Assembly (NCBI RefSeq): GCF_900091955.1
Contig: NZ_FMDF01000034.1
Span: forward strand, 1 to 64,000
Direction: 5' to 3'
Origin: Streptomyces sp. Ncost-T10-10d
GTDB lineage: Bacteria; Actinomycetota; Actinomycetes; Streptomycetales; Streptomycetaceae
DNA: 64,000 nucleotides
The notes under the pieces were generated by a model. The model did no database searches and was not told the DNA's origin. It saw only the letters and a list, made by a program, of their open reading frames with translations. This document shows positions 20,836 through 29,110 of the stretch, in pieces. The position numbers and the translations under genes were made by a program. The first letter of the stretch is position 1. Every line of letters starts with the position of its first letter.

Positions 20836-20923
20836 TGCTTTGTAAGGCTAGACAGCGCGAAGCCCTTCATTAGACTGGCTTTGCCGCGTGTGTTCGCGGT
20901 GTCTCCATTTACGCTGTGTCTAT

Positions 20924-20947
20924 CCGGGTATGTATAGCTATGCCCGG
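20924..20947. repeat. Imperfect dyad upstream of ald
   Basis: CCGGGTAT at 20924-20931 is repeated inverted as ATGCCCGG at 20940-20947 around an 8-bp centre, with one mismatch. It lies 32 bp before the ald start, a position suitable for an operator or a promoter-proximal hairpin. The binding factor is unknown. Confidence 0.4.
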
Positions 20948-20978
20948 GTAACCCTCTGAGCCAAGGACCGTGATCGAC

Positions 20979-22094
20979 GTGAAGGTCGGCATCCCCCGCG
21001 AAGTCAAGAACAACGAGTTCCGCGTGGCGATCACGCCCGCCGGTGTGAACGAGCTCGTACGCCACGGCCACCAGGTCGTCGTCGAGGAGAATGCCGGGGC
21101 CGGCTCCTCCATCACGGATGAGGAGTACGTCGCCGCCGGGGCGCAGATCCTCCCCACCGCCGACGAGGTCTGGGCCACCGCCGACCTGCTGCTCAAGGTC
21201 AAGGAGCCGGTCGCTGAGGAGTACCACCGCCTCCGCAAGGACCAGACGCTCTTCACCTACCTGCACCTCGCCGCCTCCCGCGAGTGCACGGACGCGCTGC
21301 TGGAGTCCGGCACCACCGCGATCGCGTACGAGACCGTGGAGACCGCGAACCGCGCGCTGCCGCTGCTCGCCCCGATGTCCGAGGTCGCGGGCCGGCTGGC
21401 CCCGCAGGTCGGCGCCTACCACCTGATGCGCTCGGTCGGCGGCCGCGGCGTGCTGCCGGGCGGCGTCCCGGGCACGGCGCCCGCCGAGGCCGTCGTCATC
21501 GGTGGCGGTGTCTCCGGCTGGAACGCCACGCAGATCGCCGTCGGTCTCGGCTTCCACGTCACGCTGCTCGACCGGGACATCAACAAGCTGCGCGAGGCCG
21601 ACAAGGTCTTCGGCACCAAGGTGAAGACCGTCGTCTCCAACGCCTTCGAGCTGGAGAAGGCCGTCCTCGAGGCCGACCTCGTCGTGGGCGCCGTGCTGAT
21701 CCCCGGTGCGAAGGCCCCGAAGCTGGTCACCAACGAGCTCGTCGCCAAGATGAAGCCCGGAAGTGTACTTGTCGACATTGCGATCGACCAGGGTGGCTGC
21801 TTCGAGGACTCGCACCCGACGACGCACGCCGAGCCGACCTTCATGGTCCACAACTCGGTCTTCTACTGCGTCGCCAACATGCCGGGCGCCGTGCCCAACA
21901 CCTCCACGTACGCGCTCACCAACGCCACGCTGCCGTACATCCTGGAGCTCGCCAACCGCGGCTGGGTCGAGGCGCTGCGCCGCGATGCCGCGCTCGCCAA
22001 GGGCCTCAACACCCATGACGGGCAGGTCGTTTACCGCGAGGTGGCCGAGGCTCACGGCCTCGAGCACGTCGAGCTGAGCTCGCTTCTCGGCTGA
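20979..22094 (+). CDS. ald: Alanine dehydrogenase
   Basis: 371 residues from GTG 20979, giving the canonical start MKVGIPREVKNNEFRVAITP and the usual family length. An in-frame GTG nine bases earlier lies too close to AAGGA (20963-20967). The catalytic Lys in LLKVKEP (about 74), His in YLHLAA (about 95), the NAD fold VIGGGVSGWNATQIAVGLG (about 170-188) and DIAIDQGGCFE are all present. It interconverts L-alanine and pyruvate with NAD(H), and in Streptomyces is linked to alanine catabolism and spore development. A long perfect hairpin follows the stop. Confidence 0.95.
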   Translation: MKVGIPREVKNNEFRVAITPAGVNELVRHGHQVVVEENAGAGSSITDEEYVAAGAQILPTADEVWATADLLLKVKEPVAEEYHRLRKDQTLFTYLHLAASRECTDALLESGTTAIAYETVETANRALPLLAPMSEVAGRLAPQVGAYHLMRSVGGRGVLPGGVPGTAPAEAVVIGGGVSGWNATQIAVGLGFHVTLLDRDINKLREADKVFGTKVKTVVSNAFELEKAVLEADLVVGAVLIPGAKAPKLVTNELVAKMKPGSVLVDIAIDQGGCFEDSHPTTHAEPTFMVHNSVFYCVANMPGAVPNTSTYALTNATLPYILELANRGWVEALRRDAALAKGLNTHDGQVVYREVAEAHGLEHVELSSLLG

Positions 22095-22118
22095 CGGGTC
22101 AACATCTCCCGTCAACCT

Positions 22119-22165
22119 CATGCGTCCGGCCGGACCTTGCTCAGCAAGGTCCGGCCGGACGCATG
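22119..22165 (+). terminator. Strong hairpin after ald
   Basis: A perfect 22-bp inverted repeat (arms 22119-22140 and 22144-22165) with a 3-nt loop lies 25 bp after the ald stop. There is no T tract, as is common for Streptomyces terminators. Confidence 0.85.
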
Positions 22166-22316
22166 CCGGGCCCCTGTGAGGCCCTCGTCCAACTCGTCTC
22201 GAACGTAACCCTTCAACCGATTCGTGCACCCGCTGAAAGTGCGCCTCGGTGGCTGCCTGCCCTTGACAGGGAGGTGTTCGATTGCCGACACATCGGGCCG
22301 GGTCCGGCGGATTGTG

Positions 22317-22346
22317 TTGCTGCGGAGCGGTGACACGCCATAGAGT
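22317..22346 (+). promoter_or_regulatory. Candidate parA promoter
   Basis: TTGCTG at 22317-22322 and TAGAGT at 22341-22346 are 18 bp apart, a reasonable HrdB-type promoter. It would give a 5' leader of about 70 nt ending in the strong ribosome site AAGGAGG before GTG 22422. The rest of the 327-bp ald-parA gap holds only the ald hairpin. Confidence 0.5.
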
Positions 22347-22421
22347 CGCCAATCGTCGGCATGGTGCCACGCTGACCTATCGATAAGTTTCCTGGTCACG
22401 TCCAAGGAGGTAAGACGACTT

Positions 22422-23582
22422 GTGAATGAGTCGACATTTACTCCCGGGGGTGTTCAACCAGGGATGCCTGCACGGGGCCAGAGCCCGAACGGGCTGGAGG
22501 CTGTCGGCTCCGTCGCTGTCCGCACCTTCGCCACCCACCAGCACATGACGACAGCCCCCCAGATGATGGACGGCCTAAACGTGAACGCCATGGCCGGCAA
22601 CGAGAGTGGCCGAGAGACCGCCCACTTCGCCGACTTCGACGAGGTGCCCCAGGGGCACTTCTACGACCCCGACGCCGAGTACGAGCCCGATCCGGAGTAC
22701 GCGGCCACCCTCGCGCCCGACGCTGCCCGCCAGCGCCGCGAGCGGATCGGCCCGACCGGTCGGCCCCTGCCCTACTTCCCGATCCCGGGCCCGCTGACCG
22801 ATCACGGTCCCGCGAAGATCATCGCGATGTGCAACCAGAAGGGCGGCGTCGGCAAGACCACGTCGACCATCAACCTGGGTGCCGCACTCGCGGAGTACGG
22901 GCGCCGCGTCCTGCTCGTCGACTTCGACCCGCAGGGAGCCCTGTCGGTCGGGCTCGGCGTCAACCCGATGGAGCTCGACCTCACGGTCTACAACCTGCTC
23001 ATGGAGCGGGGCATGTCCGCCGACGAGGTCCTGCTGAAGACCGCGGTCCCGAACATGGACCTGCTGCCCAGCAACATCGACCTGTCGGCTGCCGAGGTGC
23101 AGCTGGTGAGCGAGGTGGCCCGGGAGTCCACGCTGCAGCGCGCCCTGAAGCCGCTGATGGCCGACTACGACTACATCGTGATCGACTGTCAGCCCTCGCT
23201 GGGGCTGCTCACCGTGAACGCCCTGACGGCGGCCCACAAGGTGATAGTGCCGCTCGAGTGCGAATTCTTCGCGCTGCGAGGTGTGGCGCTGCTCACCGAG
23301 ACCATCGAGAAGGTCCAGGAGCGGCTCAACCCGGATCTGGAGCTCGACGGCATCCTCGCCACGATGTACGACTCCCGTACGGTGCACAGCCGCGAGGTCC
23401 TCGCGCGCGTCGTCGAGGCCTTCGACGATCACGTCTACCACACGGTCATCGGGCGCACGGTGCGCTTCCCGGAGACCACGGTCGCCGGCGAGCCCATCAC
23501 CACGTACGCCTCCAACTCGGTCGGTGCCGCCGCCTATCGCCAGCTCGCCAGGGAGGTGCTCGCCCGGTGTCACGCCGAGTGA
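22422..23582 (+). CDS. parA: ParA family ATPase (Scp-linked)
   Basis: 386 residues. About 125 poorly conserved residues precede a complete ParA/Soj domain: deviant Walker A KGGVGKTTS (about 142-150), Walker A' LLVDFDPQGALS and Walker B YIVIDCQPSLGLLTVNAL. This is the ParA that sits next to scpAB, as Rv1708 does in M. tuberculosis, not the origin-proximal parAB. It probably positions a chromosome or cell-division component; no ParB is nearby. AAGGAGG gives a strong start at GTG 22422. The downstream gene overlaps its end, so the two are translationally coupled. Confidence 0.9.
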   Translation: MNESTFTPGGVQPGMPARGQSPNGLEAVGSVAVRTFATHQHMTTAPQMMDGLNVNAMAGNESGRETAHFADFDEVPQGHFYDPDAEYEPDPEYAATLAPDAARQRRERIGPTGRPLPYFPIPGPLTDHGPAKIIAMCNQKGGVGKTTSTINLGAALAEYGRRVLLVDFDPQGALSVGLGVNPMELDLTVYNLLMERGMSADEVLLKTAVPNMDLLPSNIDLSAAEVQLVSEVARESTLQRALKPLMADYDYIVIDCQPSLGLLTVNALTAAHKVIVPLECEFFALRGVALLTETIEKVQERLNPDLELDGILATMYDSRTVHSREVLARVVEAFDDHVYHTVIGRTVRFPETTVAGEPITTYASNSVGAAAYRQLAREVLARCHAE

Positions 23583-24208
23583 GTCTGCCCGGGGCCGACG
23601 AACTGTTCCGTACCACCGGGGGGATGGGGCTGCAGGCCTCGTCCCCCGCGGACCGGCGGCGCAAGGCGAACGGCGAGGCCCGGGTGCCCGGCCCTGCCGG
23701 GGAGAGCGATCCCGCGGCCGACGGATCCGGGGCGGGCGCGGCGGAGGCCGCAGCCGGCACCGCGGCCCCTGCGCGGGAGGAGCACTCCGCGGCCGACGCC
23801 GACGCGGGGGGATCGCGCAGCCGCGGCGCAGACGGTGACCGGGGCGTGGTGGCAGGGCAGCCGGGTCGCAGGGCTCAGCAGTCCTCGCCGTCCACGCAGT
23901 CGCCCGCGCCGTCGTCCGCGCAGGAGACGGTTGCCGCCCCCGCCGTTCAGCAGCAGCGCAGGCGCGGAGGCGGGCGCGGGGCGAACCGGCGGCCCAGCGG
24001 CCGGGAGCGTCACGACGAGAAGATCACCGTCTATGTCTCGGCCGAGGAACTGATGGACCTCGAACACGCCCGTCTCGTGCTCCGCGGTGAGCACGGGCTC
24101 GCGGTCGACCGAGGGCGGATCGTCCGCGAGGCGGTCGCGGTGGTTCTCGCGGACCTGGAGTCGCGGGGCGACGCGAGCATCCTCGTACGGCGGCTGCGCG
24201 GCCGCTGA
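23567..24208 (+). CDS. Putative ribbon-helix-helix protein coupled to parA
   Basis: 213 residues from GTG 23567, with GGAGG 10 nt upstream; GTG 23579 is the alternative and overlaps the parA stop as GTGA. Residues 1 to about 150 are Ala/Gly/Ser/Pro/Arg-rich and disordered, ending in a basic RRRGGGRG patch. The last 65 residues look structured: a beta-strand KITVYVS, then helix AEELMDLEHARLVL, then GRIVREAVAVVLADLE. This is the pattern of a ribbon-helix-helix DNA-binding fold. It sits between parA and scpA, where a ParA partner would be expected. Both the fold and the role are inference. Confidence 0.62.
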   Translation: MSRRVSLPGADELFRTTGGMGLQASSPADRRRKANGEARVPGPAGESDPAADGSGAGAAEAAAGTAAPAREEHSAADADAGGSRSRGADGDRGVVAGQPGRRAQQSSPSTQSPAPSSAQETVAAPAVQQQRRRGGGRGANRRPSGRERHDEKITVYVSAEELMDLEHARLVLRGEHGLAVDRGRIVREAVAVVLADLESRGDASILVRRLRGR

Positions 24209-24315
24209 CCGGCGGGGCGCCGGTAGCCTGCCCGGAGTGCCGACGCCGGCGGGTGTCCGGCCTGCCCCGTACGGGCCACTGCCCGCCGCCCGTATCCCGC
24301 TGCCCCTGGACCTTC

Positions 24316-25428
24316 ATGCCGACGACCGACGAGTCCGCCCGTACCCCGCGCCGCCCCTTGGGCCGCGGCCCGGGCGGTCGGCCTGCGCCGGGGCCGGCGG
24401 GGGACGGGGGCATCGACGGTGAATCCGCCGCCCCGTCTCTTCCCGAAGCCGCGGAAGCGTCCCCTGAACCATCGGTGGCCGATGCGGCAGCGTCCGCCGG
24501 GACCGCCGCCCCCGAGGTGCCCGCAACGCCTCCCGAGCCCGCCGTACCGACACCACCCGGCTCACCCTCCGAGCCCGTCGTACCGGCAGGGACCGCCGGC
24601 TCGCACCCCGGGCCCGCCGACGACGGGCGGTTCACTGTTCGGCTGGCGAACTTCGAGGGGCCGTTCGATCTGCTTCTGCAGCTCATCTCCAAGCACAAGC
24701 TGGATGTGACCGAAGTCGCACTGTCCAAGGTCACCGACGAGTTCATGGGGCACATCCGCGCCATGGGGCCGGACTGGGATCTGGACCAGGCCACCGAGTT
24801 CCTCGTGGTCGCCGCGACCCTGCTCGATCTGAAGGCCGCCCGGCTGCTGCCCGCAGCCGAGGTGGAGGACGAGGCGGATCTGGCGCTGCTCGAAGCGCGG
24901 GATCTGCTCTTCGCCCGGCTGCTCCAGTACCGCGCGTACAAACGCATCGCGGAGATCTTCAGCGATCGGCTGGAGTCGGAGGGGCGGCGCTTTCCGCGGA
25001 CCGTGGGGCTGGAGCCGCACCATGCCGAGCTGCTGCCCGAGGTCGTCATCAGCATCGGGGCCGAGGGGTTCGCCGCGCTGGCCGTGAAGGCGATGCAGCC
25101 GAAGCCCGAGCCGCAGGTGTACGTCGACCACATCCACGCGCCGCTGGTCAGCGTGCGGGAACAGGCCGAGATCGTGGTGGCGCGGCTGCGGGAGGCCGGG
25201 GAGATCAGTTTCCGGGTGCTCACCGAGGACGCCCCGGACACCCTCACCGTCGTCGCCAGGTTCCTCGCGCTGCTGGAGCTGTACCGGGAGAAGGCCGTCG
25301 CGCTCGACCAGGACGAGGCGCTCGGGGAGCTCCTGGTGCGCTGGTCCGGGGGAGAGGGGGCCGAGCCCGTCGTGACGGACGAGTTCGACACCGAGGTGCA
25401 GGACGTCTCCGAGGATGTGAAGGCATGA
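24316..25428 (+). CDS. scpA: Segregation and condensation protein A
   Basis: 370 residues. After about 105 Pro/Ala-rich disordered residues, the kleisin core starts at FTVRLANFEGPFDLLLQLISKHKLDVTEVALSKVTDEF (about 106-143), the N-terminal SMC-neck-binding segment. The C-terminal winged helix (ISFRVLTEDAPDTLTVVARFLALLELYREKAV) binds the SMC head. ScpA bridges SMC and ScpB for chromosome condensation and segregation. ATG 24316 is chosen, but the long variable N-terminus makes the start uncertain. It overlaps scpB by ATGA. Confidence 0.93.
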   Translation: MPTTDESARTPRRPLGRGPGGRPAPGPAGDGGIDGESAAPSLPEAAEASPEPSVADAAASAGTAAPEVPATPPEPAVPTPPGSPSEPVVPAGTAGSHPGPADDGRFTVRLANFEGPFDLLLQLISKHKLDVTEVALSKVTDEFMGHIRAMGPDWDLDQATEFLVVAATLLDLKAARLLPAAEVEDEADLALLEARDLLFARLLQYRAYKRIAEIFSDRLESEGRRFPRTVGLEPHHAELLPEVVISIGAEGFAALAVKAMQPKPEPQVYVDHIHAPLVSVREQAEIVVARLREAGEISFRVLTEDAPDTLTVVARFLALLELYREKAVALDQDEALGELLVRWSGGEGAEPVVTDEFDTEVQDVSEDVKA

Positions 25429-26072
25429 GTCAGCAGGACACCACCGGCTCCACCGTCGCGGATCTTGATCTCAAGCCCGCCCTGGAGGCCGTCCTCATGG
25501 TCGTCGACGAGCCCGCCACCGAGGAGCACCTCGCCAAGGTGCTGGAGCGGCCCCGCAGAGCCGTCGCCGACGCGCTGCGGGAGCTGGCCGACGAGTACAC
25601 CGTGCAGCGTCGCGGTTTCGATCTGAGGCTGGTCGCGGGCGGCTGGCGCTTCTATACCCGCCCGGAGTACGCGGCGGCCGTCGAGGGCTTCGTCCTGGAC
25701 GGCCAGCAGGCCCGTCTCACGCAGGCGGCTCTGGAGACTCTGGCGGTGGTCGCGTACCGCCAGCCGGTCAGCCGGTCGAGGGTCTCCGCGGTCCGCGGTG
25801 TGAACTGTGACGGGGTCATGCGGACCCTGCTGCAGAGGGGTCTCGTCGAGGAGGCGGGCGCGGAACCCGAAACAGGTGCGATCCTGTACAGGACGACGAA
25901 CTACTTTCTGGAGCGGATGGGCCTGCGTGGCCTGGATGAGCTCCCGGAGCTCGCGCCCTTCCTTCCCGAGGCGGACGCGATCGAGGCTGAGACGCTAGAG
26001 GGTGTGCCGTCGTTCGATCCGGACGCACCGGACACCCCGGATACTCACGCAGACGACAAGACGGAATTTTGA
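25425..26072 (+). CDS. scpB: Segregation and condensation protein B
   Basis: 215 residues. It has tandem winged-helix domains (LKPALEAVLMVVDEPATEEHLAKVL and TQAALETLAVVAYRQPVSRSRVSAVRGVNCDGVMRTLLQRGLVEE), the standard ScpB architecture. It dimerises and binds ScpA in the SMC complex. ATG 25425 overlaps the scpA stop and the gene's own stop overlaps the next ATG (TGATG), so scpA-scpB-rluB form a tightly coupled operon. The last 25 residues are acidic and variable. Confidence 0.95.
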   Translation: MSQQDTTGSTVADLDLKPALEAVLMVVDEPATEEHLAKVLERPRRAVADALRELADEYTVQRRGFDLRLVAGGWRFYTRPEYAAAVEGFVLDGQQARLTQAALETLAVVAYRQPVSRSRVSAVRGVNCDGVMRTLLQRGLVEEAGAEPETGAILYRTTNYFLERMGLRGLDELPELAPFLPEADAIEAETLEGVPSFDPDAPDTPDTHADDKTEF

Positions 26073-27178
26073 TGCGAAGCAGTGGCAGGAACAGCGGAAG
26101 CGGCAGCGGCAAGAGCGGCGGCAACCGGAATCCCCGGGGTGCCGGCGCCGGGCGCGACGGCAAGCAGGAGCAGCGTCCCCGCCGGCCCCGGCCCGAGGAG
26201 CGTCGCTACGACGTGGGCTCCACCGGGGAGAAGAGCGGCGAAGGACCCCGCAAGGGCCGCGGCGCGGCGGCCCGCGGCGGTGCGAAGGGCGGCCCGAAGC
26301 CCGCGCAGGCCGGTAGCGGCCGGAGCGGCGGCCCGCGTCGCCAGGGCGCCCCGTCCCGTCCGCGTGAGCTCGACGCCAAGATCGAGCAGCGCAACCGGGA
26401 CAGGTACGCGGGCAAGCCCGACATCAGGACGCCCAAGACCCACCCGGGCGCCGAGCAGGAGGGCGAGCGGCTGCAGAAGGTCCTCGCCCGGGCCGGCATG
26501 GGCTCGCGCCGTGCGTGCGAGGAACTGATCGAGCAGTCGCGTGTCGAGGTCAACGGCGAGATCGTCGTCGAGCAGGGCATGCGCGTCGATGTGCACAAGG
26601 ACGAGATCAAGGTCGACGGTCTGACCGTCGCCGCCCAGTCGTACCTCTTCTTCGCGCTGAACAAGCCCGCCGGTGTCGTCTCCTCCATGGAGGACCCGGA
26701 CGGCCGCCAGTGCCTCGGCGACTACGTCACCAACCGTGAGACGCGGCTCTTCCACGTCGGCCGGCTGGACACCGAGACCGAGGGCATCATCATGCTCACC
26801 AACCACGGCGAGCTGGCCCACCGGCTGACCCACCCCAAGTACGGGGTGAAGAAGACCTACCTGGCCGCCATCCAGGGACCGCTCCCGCGCGATCTGGGCA
26901 AGCGGCTCAAGGACGGCATCCAGTTGGAGGACGGGTACGCCCGCGCCGACCACTTCCGGGTCGTCGAGAACACCGGCAAGAACTACCTGGTCGAGGTGAC
27001 CCTCCACGAGGGCCGCAAGCACATCGTCCGCCGGATGCTGGCCGAGGCGGGCTTCCCGGTCGAGCGGCTCGTGCGGACGTCCTTCGGGCCGATCCCGCTG
27101 GGCGACCAGAAGTCCGGCTGGCTGCGCCGCCTCACCAACACCGAGGTGGGCATGCTGATGCGCGAGGTCGGTCTGTAA
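26072..27178 (+). CDS. rluB: Large-subunit rRNA pseudouridine synthase (RluB/RsuA family)
   Basis: 368 residues. The first 125 are a Gly/Arg/Lys/Ser-rich basic extension, probably RNA-binding and disordered. An S4 domain follows (RLQKVLARAGMGSRRACEELIEQSRVEVNG), then the catalytic domain with GRLDTETEGIIMLTNHG (catalytic Asp) and the EGRKHIVRRML motif. It isomerises uridine to pseudouridine in rRNA. ATG 26072 overlaps the scpB stop. scpB-pseudouridine synthase-cmk-der is a conserved actinobacterial order; here the NAD block and other genes intervene before cmk. Confidence 0.93.
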   Translation: MRSSGRNSGSGSGKSGGNRNPRGAGAGRDGKQEQRPRRPRPEERRYDVGSTGEKSGEGPRKGRGAAARGGAKGGPKPAQAGSGRSGGPRRQGAPSRPRELDAKIEQRNRDRYAGKPDIRTPKTHPGAEQEGERLQKVLARAGMGSRRACEELIEQSRVEVNGEIVVEQGMRVDVHKDEIKVDGLTVAAQSYLFFALNKPAGVVSSMEDPDGRQCLGDYVTNRETRLFHVGRLDTETEGIIMLTNHGELAHRLTHPKYGVKKTYLAAIQGPLPRDLGKRLKDGIQLEDGYARADHFRVVENTGKNYLVEVTLHEGRKHIVRRMLAEAGFPVERLVRTSFGPIPLGDQKSGWLRRLTNTEVGMLMREVGL

Positions 27179-27200
27179 CCCGGCTCCGTCCGTTCCGAGA

Positions 27201-27256
27201 CCCGCGGCCGGTTCCTGCTTTCGATTTTCGAACAGGAATCGGCCGCGGGCCTTTTG
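27201..27256 (+). terminator. rluB terminator
   Basis: A 17-bp stem (27201-27217 with 27233-27249, one G-T wobble) with a 15-nt loop is followed by CCTTTTG. It closes the parA-rluB transcription unit ahead of the NrtR site. Confidence 0.87.
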
Positions 27257-27275
27257 CTGCGGCCGTTCCACCTTT

Positions 27276-27292
27276 ATAGTCAGACTGACTAT
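27276..27292. promoter_or_regulatory. NrtR-type operator
   Basis: ATAGTCAGACTGACTAT is a perfect palindrome of 8-bp arms around one central base. It lies 12 bp before the start of the PnuC-NadR gene and just ahead of AAGGAGG. NrtR regulators act on NAD-salvage operons from such palindromes, and nrtR itself is the second gene of this operon. The left half TATAGT may double as a -10 hexamer, so binding would block transcription. Assignment to NrtR is inferred from context. Confidence 0.72.
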
Positions 27293-27304
27293 TAAGGAGG
27301 CGGA

Positions 27305-29110
27305 GTGAGTCTCGCGGATTTCCTCGATCCCCTGCAGCAACCTCTGGTGACGGTCCTCGACACTCCGGTCAGCTGGACCGAGGTGCTCGGCTTCGGCAGC
27401 GGAGCGCTGTGCGTCTGGCTCGTGGCCCGCCAGCACCTCGCCAACTGGCCGATCGGCATCGCCAACAACATCTTTTTCATCCTGCTGTTCGCCCAGTCCG
27501 GTCTGTACGCCGACGCCGGCCTCCAGATCGTCTTCATCGCCCTTGCCGCGTACGGCTGGTGGACCTGGACCCACGGGGGTGGACCGGGGACACCGGACCT
27601 GCCGGTGCGGCGCACCACACGCACCGAATGGGCCTGGCTGCTCGCGGCAGGGGTGGTGGGGGCCTTCGCCCTCACCGTCCTGCTCGACCACGCCACCGAC
27701 TCGACCGTGCCCTTCTGGGACGCCCTGACGACCGCGCTGTCCCTGACGGCTACGTACGGGCAGTGCAGGAAGCTCGTCGAGTCGTGGTGGCTCTGGATCG
27801 CCGCCGACGTGGTGTACATCCCGCTGTACGCGTACAAGGAGCTCTATCTGACCTCCCTGCTGTACGTCGGTTTCCTGACGCTGTGCCTGATCGGCCTGCG
27901 CAACTGGCAGCGCGATCTCGCCGCGCAGCAGCGGCAGCCCGTGGAGACGGCGGCGGCACCCGGGTGCGAGGTCGGCGTGGGCCGGGGCGTGGGGGTCGCT
28001 GTGAGTGGTCGGTTTCCACGGGGCAGCGGCGTGAAGCGCTTCGCACACGGGCTCGTCCTCGGCAAGTTCTACCCGCCGCACGCCGGTCACCACCACCTCG
28101 TCCGCACCGCGCAGGACCGCTGCGAGCGGCTGACCGTCCTGGTCTGCGCCGCCTCCGTCGAGTCCGTACCGCTCGCCGACCGGGTGGCCTGGATGCGGGA
28201 GGTGCACCCGGACGTAAGGGTCGTGGGCGCCGTCGACGACATCCGCATGGATCTCCACGACCCGGTGATCTGGGACGCGCACATGGCCGTCTTCACCGGG
28301 GCCGTGCCCGAGCCGGTGGACGCCGTCTTCACCTCGGAGTCGTACGGGGACGAACTGGCCCGCCGGTTCGGTGCCGAGTCCGTCTGCGTCGACCCCGACC
28401 GCACGGTCTTCCCGGTCTCCGGCACCGCCGTCCGCAAGGACCCGGTCGGCTGCTGGGACTTCCTCGAACCGCCCGTACGGGCCGCGCTCACCCGCCGGAT
28501 CGTCGTCCTCGGCGCCGAGTCCACCGGCACCACCACGATGGCCCGGGCCCTCGCCGACCACTACCGGCGGCGCGGCGGCGTCTGGGCGCAGACCCGTTAC
28601 GTCGCCGAGTACGGGCGGGAGTTCAGCGAACAGAAGCTGGCCGCGCTGCGCACCCGGTGGCCCGCGGCCCAGTGGGAGGACGTCACCTTCACCACTGACG
28701 ACTTCCCGCAGATCGCCGAGGTGCAGAACGCCAAGGAGGAAGCGGCCGCGCGCACCGGGTCGCCGGTGCTCTTCTGCGACACCGACTCCTTCGCGACCAC
28801 CGTCTGGCACGAGCGGTACATCGGCGGCCGCAACCCGCTCGTCGAGGAGACCGCCGACCGGGTCGCCCACCATCTGTGGCTGCTCACCGACCACGAGGGC
28901 GTCGCCTTCGAGGACGACGGGCTGCGCGACGGCGAGGAGCTGCGGCCCTGGATGACCGACCGGTTCCGGGCCGAACTGACCCGCACCGGAAGGGAGTTCA
29001 TCGAACTCACCGGAACCCGTCAGGAACGCCTGGCCACCGCGGTCGCCGCCGTCGACACCCTGCTCGCCGCCGGCTGGAACTTCGCCGCACCCCTCCCGGA
29101 GCACCGATGA
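27305..29110 (+). CDS. pnuC-nadR: PnuC-NadR fusion: nicotinamide riboside/NMN transporter with NMN adenylyltransferase and ribosylnicotinamide kinase domains
   Basis: 601 residues read without interruption from GTG 27305 (AAGGAGG upstream). Residues about 25-200 are a PnuC membrane domain with several hydrophobic helices and PnuC motifs NWPIGIANNIFF and SWWLWIAADVVYIPLYAYK. A Gly/Val linker (about 210-242) follows. Residues 245-390 are the NMN adenylyltransferase (GKFYPPHAGHHH at 253-264; VSGTAVRKDP at 371-380). Residues 398-590 are the kinase domain (GAESTGTTT at 403-411; CDTDSF). The transported substrate would be phosphorylated and adenylated to NAD. The kinase P-loop has Thr409 where Lys is expected. 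An internal GTG at 28001 could give a separate NadR product. Confidence 0.87.
   Translation: MSLADFLDPLQQPLVTVLDTPVSWTEVLGFGSGALCVWLVARQHLANWPIGIANNIFFILLFAQSGLYADAGLQIVFIALAAYGWWTWTHGGGPGTPDLPVRRTTRTEWAWLLAAGVVGAFALTVLLDHATDSTVPFWDALTTALSLTATYGQCRKLVESWWLWIAADVVYIPLYAYKELYLTSLLYVGFLTLCLIGLRNWQRDLAAQQRQPVETAAAPGCEVGVGRGVGVAVSGRFPRGSGVKRFAHGLVLGKFYPPHAGHHHLVRTAQDRCERLTVLVCAASVESVPLADRVAWMREVHPDVRVVGAVDDIRMDLHDPVIWDAHMAVFTGAVPEPVDAVFTSESYGDELARRFGAESVCVDPDRTVFPVSGTAVRKDPVGCWDFLEPPVRAALTRRIVVLGAESTGTTTMARALADHYRRRGGVWAQTRYVAEYGREFSEQKLAALRTRWPAAQWEDVTFTTDDFPQIAEVQNAKEEAAARTGSPVLFCDTDSFATTVWHERYIGGRNPLVEETADRVAHHLWLLTDHEGVAFEDDGLRDGEELRPWMTDRFRAELTRTGREFIELTGTRQERLATAVAAVDTLLAAGWNFAAPLPEHR

Noticed and set aside
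20970..20981. GTG 20970 as the ald start
   Set aside because: It is only 2 nt from AAGGA and adds three residues before the canonical MKVGIPRE start.
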